A stretch of DNA of 64,000 bases, from assembly GCA_027886175.1 (NCBI GenBank), contig JAJNNQ010000075.1:81013001-81077000 (forward strand). Direction: 5' to 3'. Positions 25,196 to 36,275 of this stretch are shown in pieces (positions within the stretch are counted from its first letter, which is position 1; each line of letters begins with the position of its first letter). Both the position numbers and the translations under genes were made by a program. The stretch is from Phylloscopus collybita. Taxonomy: Eukaryota > Chordata > Aves > Passeriformes > Phylloscopidae. Under the pieces are notes generated by a model. The model was not told the DNA's origin, did not search any database, and saw only the letters and a list, made by a program, of their open reading frames with translations.

Positions 25196-25760
25196 AATCA
25201 GTAGTGGATACCCACTACAACATCTCCTTTGTTTTCCATCCTCCTAATCCTCTCCCAGAGGATCTCAACCACATCATCACTAACTGTAAGGATGGTGTAA
25301 TCAAACCTCCCCTTAAGCATGGTGTGACACCTCCACCTTGCCTGCCCTGCCTGTCCCTCCTGAAGAGCCCAAAGCCCTCCATCCCACCTCTCCAGTCCTG
25401 GCATCGGTTCCACCAAGTCTCACTAAGACCTATTGTACTGTAGCTCTGGGAGCTTAATAACAGTTAACAGTCAATCCTGGGTTTTTTTCTGATGCTGCCT
25501 GCATCGGTGTATAAGCACTTCAGATATGTTTCTGAGACCTTGGTGCTCCAGAGGGCATTGCAAATGTTCCCATTAGCATTAACACACCCACGCAATGTGA
25601 TGCCAACCCCTGGCTTACCTACTGCAACCCTGTTGTTACCCCCTTCCCCCATTGTGTCTAGTTCAAAGCCCACTTTAGGGATCAGTCAGCTTATGCCCAA
25701 GGACACCCATTTTCTCCACCAGGACAGGTCCTACAAAGCCTCTTCATGGGTTTAAAGCCC
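25196..25760 (-). mobile_element. CR1 LINE fragment, endonuclease part of ORF2
   Basis: Read on the minus strand, a frame at 25464-25673 contains LKCLYTDAGSIRKKPRI, which resembles the start of the CR1 apurinic-type endonuclease domain (LKCLYTNARSMGNKQ-like). A second frame at 25198-25416 contains LWERIRRMENKGDVVVGIHY, which corresponds to the endonuclease segment LW-R-RG-NKGDIVVG-CYRPP. The two are in the expected order on the minus strand. The family's EN domain nicks target DNA before reverse transcription. Frame changes between the two pieces and the absence of downstream reverse transcriptase show this is a dead fragment. The sequence from about 25680 to 25760 would be the region upstream of the domain. 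Confidence 0.82.
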
Positions 25761-28700
25761 CAATATTTTGGTGGAGATAAACTCGTATTGTCCACTATAG
25801 TAATGGATGCTGATGACTTCAGCTTCCTCACACAAAGGTAAGACCTCAGCAGATAGGAATATCATAGCTGGACAAGACAGGTAATGATGCTTTTCATTTC
25901 AGGTGATATGCTGGTCTGAGGCAGTGGAGAATACGTCAGCCTTTTGCATTTGACAAAGTAAGGAAGTTGTGTTACATTATCTAACTACATTTTATGTTCC
26001 TATGAAATCCTGTCACCTGCAGAGGCACATGTTATTTGCACTGTCTTAAAATGCTACCCAAACTTCAGGCTTTTCATGGTGGAGATGACAGATTATTAAA
26101 AAACTAGATTTTACCAATTTTCTTGTATGTGAACTGAAAGAAAGGAACCATCCTCACATTGCCCAGTTACAGGAAAGGTCAGCTGCAGTTTGTGTCTGGT
26201 GTTTGAGCAGTGCTTGGCATTCTTTTCTTACCCTCCCTCTGCTCCATAAATCATCATACACAGAAAGGTCAGGAACAGAGAGGAGGTAAGATACCAGATA
26301 AATAAGGAGCAAAAGATTCCTCTCCTTATGGAAATCATCAGAGCAGAAAGGAAATTTCTGGAATGCTTTTGAGATAGGAAAAAAGACCTGAAATAGTTAA
26401 AATATTTGTACTATATCCTGCACAATTCAATTGCTTAGAATCAGCTCATATCCTTTATTTATTCAAGGAATTAGCTTTGTGTAAAGCTGTCCAAAGCCAG
26501 AGAATAGTTACAGCTGACATTTTTTCTTTTAATTTTCTTTTACTTACAGCAGGTGTTTTTTTCCCCTCCCTCCACACTTTTCCTTGATCTGACCTAACTT
26601 TTGTTTGTGTTCTTGAATACAGGAAAGGACAGAGGAGAATTGAATAAAGTTGTTCTTCACCTGACACAATATTTTTAATCAGGTATTTTTAGACTTGTAC
26701 CCTCTTCAAAAGGATTGAGCAAAAGTTCAAACCTCTAAATTTTATATCACATAAGAACAGGATGCCTTCAGGAAAAATAGTGACAAATAAAAAATTATTT
26801 TCTTTTGTTTATCTCCTTGCTAATTTTGCTTGGCTATTTCAAATTAGTGAATATTTTGCTAAAAAGTGTTTTTGGACACTTTGAAGTGAAGCTGATAGCC
26901 AATTCAGGATGATTTCAGTGAAGCTGTGAGCTTGAAATATTTTGCTCCTACAAACTGGGCATCTACATCCTGTAGATAGGTGTTTTTAGTGTTATGGAGA
27001 ATCTGGCTGATTTCCTGACATTTTGCAGACATTTCTAGTGTTCTATGAATAATATCAAAGTGGTTGAACAAGAACAACTTTAAGGAAATTATTATGTCAG
27101 TGCTTATTTGAATAAAAGAATGAAGTAATATATATCCACTGCCTTTTCACAGTGACTTTTACAGGCAATTTAACTCATATCTACCCAACAAATAGCAGTG
27201 TAACTGGCTAGATATTCATTAGCTCAAGTTCAGGGACTTGCATCATTCCATTCACGGTTTTATACCTTTTTTTCATGAAGTATCCTTAGTCCTGCTTAAA
27301 GAATTTATGTGGTGAAGGAAAGAAAACATTTTTAATATGGATAGACTGTGTCTGATAGTAAGGTTGGGAGTACTAAAAGATACTTCTATGACATTGCCCT
27401 ATCCTATTGTTTTGGAAAAAACAATATGACACCCTTGTGAGAGGTGTGGACCTGGTGAGAAGCCCCACAATGACTTCCTTTTAATTGTAAATATGGAAGA
27501 AGACTGTTTTTTTCATCAGCACAAGTTGTAATAATGATAAAATATTATGAATATTTATTAAACTCCATTTTTGTTTAACTTATATTAACAAAATACTTAT
27601 TGTTTCTTTAGAAATAAATAGCCTTTAAGAGTCCAAATTTGGAACTTGTCACATTGAATGATGAGAAAATGAGCAATGTGAAAAAAATGTGTAGAAGGGA
27701 ATACTTAAAACAGAGAAAACAAATGTTTCCAACAGGAAATTTTAAGACCTTCTTTCCAGAACAAAACCTGTAGAGGTGTCCACACAGAATTTGTCCAATT
27801 GTGAATGTTCTTTTAGAGACCATGGAAGCAAATTAAGTACTTTGAATGTATACATATATAGATATGTTAAGATATGTTCTAGATAAGTTAAGAATAAGCA
27901 CTGATTAACAGAGATTGTTTCAGAAGATTTAATTGACTTTGTAATTTATCCTCCTGGCCTTTCTCCTTAGAAGTACTTTGTGAAAGAACAACAAAGAGTT
28001 GTAAATAAACCAAGTTTCACTAGGACATAAACTGGAATAATTAAATTCTTACACTGAGAAAAATAAAAACATGTAGGTGAGGGAGAGCAGAAAATTTGAA
28101 AAAGAAAACTTGTAAGCCACTCTTTTCCTTAGTGCTTTCTGTTTCCAAGTCAGATTCTTAGTCTCAGACTAAATACAAAAAAATTCCCAGATTACAACAA
28201 ACCTTCTCAGTGCTATCTACCCCCAGAAAAAAAAAAGCTCTTTTTATCCCCTCCGAGCTGCAGCTCTGATCCCTTTGCCAAAGCCTTTGTCTATAGGTAC
28301 CAGGCTCCTAAGTCCCAGATGAGATTTCCTTCCTGTTCAATACCTCTCCAAGCTGGAAAGTCCTCTTCCAGAGGGACATTTGCCTTCCCTTTCTCCCTCA
28401 GCAGCATCATTACTTCCATCCAGGGGCATCTATCACTACTCTGCTGGTAACAATCTGAGAATAAAGAAATAAATCTGCTAACAGGTTGCACTGTAGACAG
28501 GAACATATTTTAAAAAATATTTCCTTAATTTCTTCTGGAACATAAACTCAGAAATGATGTAATGAACACAGTTTACCTTTTCTTAGACAGTCAATCCTAT
28601 CTTAAAGACGTATGAAACCCAAACTCAGGAGTTGAGTGAGCAGTCTTGTTTAACAGGCTGAGAAAATGTTTACTACCCATTTTGCAGAACATGCTTAGAA

Positions 28701-29509
28701 TATCATGACAAAAATAGTTTTGACACTGCTGTTTATGCTATGTGTCAGGTGACAAAGAATTCTTCTCCTGTAGATGAAGGAAAAAATCTACTATACTTTC
28801 TTTCATTCATCTCCTTTCTTTTAAGCAAGAAAGTTGCTTAAAAGACACTGAAATAGTCTCAATGCTGAAATTATTCAGCTACCAAGATATATTGCAGAAT
28901 ATAAAGCAGTGCAAAAATTGCAAAGAAGAACAGATGCCAGTGCTGTGGGGCAAGTATAGCAATTGTCAGATACTCAGCTAAATGATTGAGGTTAAACAGT
29001 CATTCAGAGGAAAAAAAAAAAAAAAAAAGAAAGAGAAAAAAAAAGGGCAAATCATAGTCCCTATATTTTGACTGGAAAGATTAGAAGAAGCTAAGCATAA
29101 AATTTGGAAGGAAGACTTGCAGTTCCTATGTTCAATATTGTTTTTAATTTTTCTCCTCTTATATCTGTAAAATATGAAAAAAAAGTTAATCCTTTCTATC
29201 TTCTGTGTGTGGCTGAATATCCTGGGGGGAAAGACGATGGAACAATTAGGCAACTGATTTTAACCTTCTAAGCTAAGATCATTTATGCAAAGCCCTTGCC
29301 TGAAATGAATTTTCAAGGCTGACTAATTAAAGATCAGCAATAGTTTAAAACCGAAAGATCTGGCATAACTTTTGCTGTACAGAGCACGTGAATGATGATA
29401 GGAAAAAAGACAGAGAAAATTGAGAGCATTCAAAGATTTTTTTAACCAAAACAGAGAAAACAACAACTTGAAAGGATGGGAAATGCATTTTAGTGGTTAT
29501 TAGTTAAAG
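25761..29509. other. AT-rich non-coding stretch
   Basis: No exon, RNA gene or transposon recognised. An A18 run lies at 29011-29028 and a pyrimidine-rich patch near 28240-28430. Confidence 0.55.
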
Positions 29510-29643
29510 TTTTTTGGTTTTGGGGGTTTTGTTTTTGTTGGGTTTTTTGGTTTTTTTGGGTTTTTTTTTTTTTGGGGGGGGGTTGTTTTTTGTGGCTTTT
29601 TTTTTTGGGTTTTTTTTGGTTGTTTTGTTTTGTTTTGTTTTGT
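29510..29643. repeat. T/G-rich low-complexity tract with G9 run
   Basis: T-runs alternate with GG, GGG and GGGGG, with nine consecutive G residues near 29574-29582, and the tract ends in TTTTG units. It is the same compositional class as the tracts at 17, 21 and 62 kb. Confidence 0.95.
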
Positions 29644-30377
29644 ACAGTCTCTTACTCTTCCTGTGCTATTGATGACAGAACACAAAACCAGCTCAGAAGT
29701 ATGGCACAGCTCACAGCAGCCTGGCTTGAAACTCTAAACTTCAAAAGGACTAAGACTGAATCAATCAATCGATCACCCCCCTCTGGTTTCTTTGCACACT
29801 AACATGTCTTACACCATATAAAGGTCCGTTGTGGAAGAAAATCTTATCTTTTCCATTTTATTATCTCAATTGTTCCAGGTGGTACAGGTAAAGTATTACA
29901 TACTGACAACATCCCACACTTCTGTATGTTGAAAGGACACTTGTGTTAATGTACACATGCTTGTACAGACCAGATTTCCTCTCTCTGGTTTTGTCATGTC
30001 AGGGCTCCTCCAAGATCAGCTTTGTGAAATGAATGGATAGTTAAGGAAAAACGGTGGCATTGTTTATACAGATCTGTGGCATTTTCTTACGTATTTTACA
30101 GGAGAATTCAACAAACTTCACCTTCAGAGCAATTTGAAAATCATTTGGGTTCATAGTAGGCTCCCTTCAAACATAATAGAATTACAGTTAAAAAATTTTG
30201 GAAATAGAATTTCCTTGTGTAATGCTTTTTATTAATTTACTTTAAATACATATTCTTGAAATTGTAAGAAACATTGTTTGGTTTCATTTTGGACTTTGTA
30301 TTGTAAAATAGAGAAGATAAATGAATTATTGTTCTATTCGTGCTGCTTCTGTTTGATCTCCTACTTCAACTCCCTGT

Positions 30378-30380
<3 letters not shown>
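29644..30380. other. Non-coding stretch
   Basis: Nothing recognised between the T/G tract and the A42 run. Confidence 0.55.

Positions 30381-30422
<42 letters not shown>
30381..30422. repeat. Poly(A) tract, A42
   Basis: Forty-two uninterrupted A residues. There is no recognisable retrocopy upstream on the plus strand and no flanking duplication I could find. Confidence 0.97.
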
Positions 30423-30427
<5 letters not shown>

Positions 30428-31564
30428 AACCTATAGTGTTCCCATGGGCAACAAAAGCTTGAAAAGAAGCAGCAACATGTTGGTAATAAAAAAATTTCAA
30501 AGGACCATATTTCAAGCTGTGGGAGTGCAAGGAACATCATTTCTTCTATAAAATACACACCATCTCTTCTGAAAGGCAGCTCAGGAGACTGCATAAGCTC
30601 CTCTCCTACTTCATAGGAGTTATCTAGCAGATATAAATGAAGGCTGTTTTGATAACTAACTAAATAAAATTCCAAAGAGTAGAGGTGGGCAGCTCAAGCT
30701 GACATTTTAAGATTTCATGAGGGAGGGTGATGGGTGAAAGAAGGAGGAATATCAGTTTTGCTAAAGACAGAAACTTAGTTTCTTTAGTTTGGATAAATTC
30801 CAAGCAGAGTCACAGCATTTTTACAATCCTTCTATTTCTTATACAAAGCAAACAGTTTTCTTCTGTTTACTTAAGCACACTGAGATGAAAAAAAATCCAG
30901 AGGCTTACAAGACCACAGCTGTCTGCTCTTCAAATACTGGTTCAACACTTTGATGAAGGGTAGTGTTGTTTGCTTTCTGTGCAATGCAGGTTAAAATGAG
31001 GAAGGTTGTTTTCAGGACATAATTTCTCTAGGGATGGTGCTTCCTGGTTGAATTAAAAGATAAATAAAATTTCATAGTTCATTCAATTTATTTTCCCCAT
31101 ATCCCAAATACTTTGATATTTAGTCTAAATCAGGGCTAGAGTCCAGAGACCTTTAAATCAGGCAATATGATTCTTCAAAATTATAAGTAATTAAGAGTAA
31201 ATTTATGGCAGATTAAAGTCTCTTTTAATTTCCCTTCTTCATATATTTTAAGGCCCTGGTGCTTTGAATCACTACTTTCATCGCTTTTCATCATCCAAGT
31301 GTGTAGTCCTGACACAGATGATCTTGATTCATGCCACCCTTTCCAGTGTTTTCATTAAGATTAGTTGACCAATTAAGAGCTGATTACATGAATAGATCTT
31401 GTTATACCATCTTGTGTCACTCACCTTCCCATTTCTTCCTTCTGCACTCTTTATTTTCCCAATCAATACGGAATTCTGTCTCAGTCAGCATAGGCAGGTT
31501 CTTAACAGACTTCTTTGCAGCCCTGTTTATTCACCTCTGCAGCCTAGGTTATGATGAGGTGTAA
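30423..31564. other. Non-coding stretch
   Basis: AT-rich, nothing recognised. Confidence 0.55.
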
Positions 31565-31797
31565 GGGAGAGCTCTTTTACAATGAGGGTCATGAGACACT
31601 GGCACAGGTTGCCCAGCAAAGTGATGGATGCCCTATTTTTGGAAGCGTTCAAGGACAGGTTGGGTGGGGCACTGAGAAACCTGATCTGATGAAAGGTGTC
31701 CCTGCTCACAGGGGTGGGAGGGTTTGGGGTGGAGGGCGTTGGGACCAGACAATCTTTAAGGTCCCTTCCAACCAAAACTATTTTGACTGTGTTTCTG
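31565..31797 (+). mobile_element. CR1 LINE 3' end, plus strand
   Basis: The sequence matches the last 230 or so bases of CR1: TTTACAATGAGGGTCATGAG, then GGCACAGGTTGCCCAG, GGATGCCC, TTCAAGGACAGGTTGG, and finally ATCTTTAAGGTCCCTTCCAA close to the 3' end. The terminal ATTCTATG tail is degraded. It is a severely 5'-truncated, non-coding copy. A G-rich segment at 31711-31736 departs from the usual sequence. Confidence 0.93.
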
Positions 31798-33299
31798 TTT
31801 GATTTGTGCAGCTCAGGACCTGAATAAGAGTAATCTTAAATGAGACTGGCCTGTCACTTGCATAGAATATAGTACTTAATCCCTGAAAAAATTAGGTGAA
31901 GAGACCAGCCTTTCCAAAATGGACTATGCTTGTGATCTTACATAAAATCCTATGTATGCTCAGGTGAACAAATGACAGCTCGAGGAATGCATGTAAGTGT
32001 GCAGCTCCAAAAAATCTTATTGACTTGGCACCCAACACAGACTTAATTTTTCATGGTTCTCTGGGATTCTCTGGATAAACACTAATGTCAACAGGGCTAT
32101 ACATAACCCATACATATCCTCTACTCAGCTGAGCTGCTATGAACACTTTGAATCTCAAAACTTTGTGTTTATAGATATTTTTGGCGTAAGGAGAGTAGAG
32201 ATGACAGATGGGGTAAAGTTTATAATAGTGGAGTTTGTAAGCACTGTCATTATGTAGTGGTTTGTATAACATATGCACCTTACATCTTCAGCTTCTAAGA
32301 AATCCCAGTATCAAAGATATATACCTAAATATATACTAACCTACATAGATATTGGCATATCTATCAATGGTGCAAATTCAAGGAAGGTGCTTGTGATGCA
32401 CAAAATCCCACAAATAAGAAATTATGTAACAAATACTGCACTTATTTCCTTGTATGATTCATCAGCAATTAATTTTTTTGTTGGGGAATATTGAAACAGT
32501 CATCTGTACACTTAGGGAGGGGAGACAATATAAATTTGTGCTGGTTCTAGGAAGTGTACTTTCAGAGAATATGGACATTGAAGTTCAGCAACTATGCTTC
32601 TTTTCACACAAAGGGAAGAGAAAAAGTAAATCAAAATATAGATTCAGCAGTCTCCTCAGGAAGTCTGTTAGTGATGTCCTCTGAACACATTACTGATGTC
32701 CCTTTTGTGTAGACTGGCAGGTGTGAAGGACATGTTGTGGAGCTTACTTTTAGAACAGTATTTACACCTAAAACTGCTGGGTAGACTGGATTGATGTGAA
32801 GAAAAAGACTTTCTGTGCTCTTCTAATATCATTATCTCTTCTGATTAGGTTATAATGCAAATATTATCGAAGACTCACAGCTTATCTGTAGTATTGACAT
32901 TCCCAACACTGACATTCTTAGGTCAATATAGTAAAATTATAATGCACTTCCTGTGAGTTAAGAATAAAATTACCCTGCTTTCTATACATAAAACTTAGAA
33001 AAGAAAAAAGGTATGAAAACTAATTCTTAAAAAAGTAGTACTTGAAAGTAAGTCCTTGGATAACAAGTTTCTTCACACACCTGCAAAAAATTGGAGATAC
33101 CAAATTCCTTGCACTAGAGGTAGAAGTGTGTGGATATCTATGAGACTTTTGGAAAAGAGAAATTCAAGGGGAAAACAAATTTTATTTGATGTGGGAAAGT
33201 TTGGGATATTTTTCTATAGATGTTTTTAAACATATGTATGGCATACTTCTTAATTAGTAATTTTTTGGTATAGGAAGTGGCTGACTATCTAGATGAGGA
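31798..33299. other. AT-rich non-coding stretch
   Basis: No recognised feature. Confidence 0.55.
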
Positions 33300-33960
33300 A
33301 AGCACTGGATATTTTTTACCTTTTGTTAGGGACATCTGGTCTGTCCCTTTTGGCACTAGGTCCCACAGCCAGGGAAGCAAATTTCACTCATGAGGTACAG
33401 TTGGTGCAGGGTTATTGGCCCACTGCTGCCACACCAATCAGGTTTATCAATGGGGTCTGCAACCTCTTCCTTCACTCCTCCTTCCCACATTTGTTTTGGC
33501 TTCCAGTGCTTAAGGCCAGCTCTGATTTAATGTAGCTGTGGAATCTTGGATCAGACTTCTGGGAAAGATGTGGATGTCAGAGTTTTGAATGAAGCAAGGT
33601 TCTGGCCCCCCTTTGTTTGGAGCAGCTTGAAGGTTTCTCGTTCGAGCTACATTCCATCTGTACCTGATCATGTAGCCTGTTCATTCTAAGCTTGACCTGT
33701 AGGCTTGACTTTCCAGCTTGACCTCAGATCTCCCTTGTCACCCTGGGCATGTCTAGTGCTCTGGACACTTTCCTGATTACCATCCTCTCTGCTGCTTTGC
33801 TATTCTTGTTCAGTTACTGTGGGCCTGCCTTTGTTAGTGAGGGCACAGCCTTGCCAGTTTTGTTGTCTCAACTCTCAGTTCTCCTTCCCATTCGGAGAAT
33901 AACCAACCTTGCTTCTCCCTAACAGCACTCTCAGACAACACAGTCAAATTATTTGCCTTT
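33300..33960. other. GC-richer unidentified block, possible old repeat
   Basis: This stretch is less AT-rich than its surroundings. It includes three GCTTGAC units at exact 13-base spacing (33690, 33703, 33716). The style, with repeated CTTGACCT and CTCTGGACAC words, suggests a transposon-derived sequence, but I do not recognise the family. No frame has homology. Confidence 0.35.
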
Positions 33961-34139
33961 CAATATTCCCTTGTTTCTCCTTTTCATCAATAAACAACCT
34001 GTCCTATTTCCTCTCTCTTTGCTCAATAGGTTTTGCAGATTTTTCATCCTTATATGTCTTAGAATCTTAGGTTTTAGACTTTGACCCCAGTAAACATGTG
34101 CTTTCCTGTCTTTTGACATCTTCCACCCAGAAGCAGACC

Positions 34140-34265
34140 TAGAATCAGAGAATGGTTTGGGTTGGAAGGGACCTTAAAGATCGTATAGTTCCAACCATGC
34201 TGCCATAGTCAAGGGCTGCCCTTGTCTACATCAGGTTGTTCAGACTCCTATCCACATTTCTATCA
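34140..34265 (-). mobile_element. CR1 LINE 3' tip, minus strand
   Basis: AGAATCAGAGAATGGTTTGG followed by GTTGGAAGGGACCTTAAAGA is the reverse complement of the CR1 3' end. The similarity fades after about 120 bases, near CAGGTTGTTCAGACTCC. Confidence 0.9.
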
Positions 34266-34534
34266 TACTCATTGGATTTGGGACTAGAGTTGGCCCTCTG
34301 CCTGTATATTTTACCAGCTTCCTTAAGAAATGTTTTCAACAGAGCTTTCAACATGTTTTAGAATCAGGTTTGTGAGATATACAATGAGTTGAAAATTTAC
34401 TCTATCTCTGTGCTCAAACTGTGGTGAACAACCATAGGAAATTCTACTGTCGTCTGGTTACTTAGTGGTGCTCTTTCCAGTAGATACTGAGGCCAATTCC
34501 GTGCAATATTTTTTTAGTTGACCACTTGATGCAA

Positions 34535-34695
34535 TGCATTACACTCTACGCATTTCCAGACAATACCAAACTGTCTAATCATCAAAGGGCAGAGGATGTA
34601 AGTAAAGTGGAAAAATGGGCTGACGGGAACCTCATGAATTTCAAATGGAATTGCCAAGATCTTCACTTGGGAAGAAATAAACCCATGGACCACCA
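34535..34695 (+). mobile_element. CR1 LINE internal reverse transcriptase fragment, plus strand
   Basis: The plus-strand frame here encodes peptides of the CR1 reverse transcriptase: AFPDNTKLS, in place of the catalytic FADDTKLG, then VEKWADGNLMNFKWNC and LHLGRNKPMDHQ. The catalytic aspartate pair has become D-N, so even this short piece could not encode an active site. Both ends are truncated and the flanks are unrecognised. Confidence 0.88.
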
Positions 34696-34712
34696 GAAAT
34701 TATGTTTCATTC

Positions 34713-36205
34713 TGATTATTCTAACAGTATGCAATTTTTATCAAAATATTGATTATAATAATATGTGCACAATAAGCATCTGTGATATTCTATCGAAACA
34801 TTGAATATGATATCTAAATCATTATGTATTAAAACTTGAGCCCACAAATATTCATGCATTTTTGTAATTTTTAGTCTTCCAGTTTACAACTTTAATAACA
34901 ACCTCACAAAAAATGTGGGTGTTTTTTTTCAAGTCTGAAGTTAGTAGCTTCTTAATTGCTGAATACTTTCAACAGGATAGTACTTAAGCAGAATTATGGC
35001 AGTGCATATATTGGCTTATGTGTAGTTCAATAGCATTGCTTAACAGATGTCTGATTTAATTATAGACACCTCATATACATTTTCATTGGTGTCATGAACC
35101 TACTTCTATGGTCTCAGCATTTCTAAGCAACATTGCAGCCAACTAATTCAGTAGAACCACAGACAAGTTTTCTTCCATACTTTCCTTTCCCTCCAGCTCC
35201 AAAAAGCAGTAACTCAATAACATTCCTTTCCCTGTCTGCTAGCTGTATGTCCATCCTTGTAACCACACTTCAAAATGGTTTTGTTGTATGGTTATAGGAA
35301 GGTCATGTTTGGTTGAAACACTGATTGCATTTCACTATTGGATGAATTGTTGCTAAAATATTCAATTTCAGCTAAGTCACTATGTAGATGAGGCTCTCTG
35401 TGAGAACATAATAATTTTTTCTAGGTATTCAAGATGTTGTACATCCAGAAGGAGTGATCTGATTTTTCAGTGTTGTTCTGTGAGGTACTAAGGCACTAAG
35501 GTATGAATGGAGAAACTGAGGAACTATGCTTTCTGTTCTGCCTTGAAAAAGGGATGTCAGTGTCTCAGGTTCTCCATTTGTGAAGTGAGTACCCTATAAT
35601 TGTCTTTCTCCAAAATAGGCTCAGAAATGAATGTAAAAATGTAACATGTTATTTAATAAAGTCATGTAACTGGTAACTTAGAACACTTCAGTATCCATTA
35701 TTCTGAGTTATATTCAGTAGCTCTTCTCCTACTTCAGACCAGGTTATATTCGATATTCCAAAATGTTTCAGGAAAGGGAGAAAGGGATGTGTTTCTGTAG
35801 GCATCAAGTTTAAGCATGAGAGAACTACTAAGAGAGTTACCAGTACTAGAGAAAAATGAACTACACATTACTCAGGAAAAAATCCACAATGATACTGCAA
35901 AGATGGTGGAGTTTGAGAGGGGGAAAGCAAATCCTTTCAAGTCCATTTTATTCAGTCCTGCTTTATAAGTAGATTGAGAGCCTCAGCAGAAGGTAAATCA
36001 GAGTGGTTTTCTGAGAGAGTAGAAAGAAAAAAAAAAAGCAGAATAAGTATCAGGAAATGCAGTATTTGCTAGTATAAACTAGTATTTATTACATTTATGT
36101 TATTTGGAACCAAGAATTGTGAATCCCAGAACTTGGGTGGCATGAGAATATAACTGGTTCTTTCCCCTCCCTTCCTGTGTCTTCTTATTTAATCCTTTTT
36201 GTACC
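34713..36205. other. AT-rich non-coding stretch
   Basis: Nothing recognised. Confidence 0.55.
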
Positions 36206-36275
36206 CATAGAACCATAGAATCGTAGAATATCCTGAGTTGGAAGAGACCCACAAGGATCATCATGTAGCTTGCAT
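36206..36275 (-). mobile_element. CR1 LINE 3' tip, minus strand
   Basis: CATAGAACCATAGAATCGTA followed by GAATATCCTGAGTTGG and AGAGACCCACAAGGATCATC is the reverse complement of a CR1 subfamily 3' end that differs from the copies at 6 and 34 kb. Only about 70 bases remain. Confidence 0.88.
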
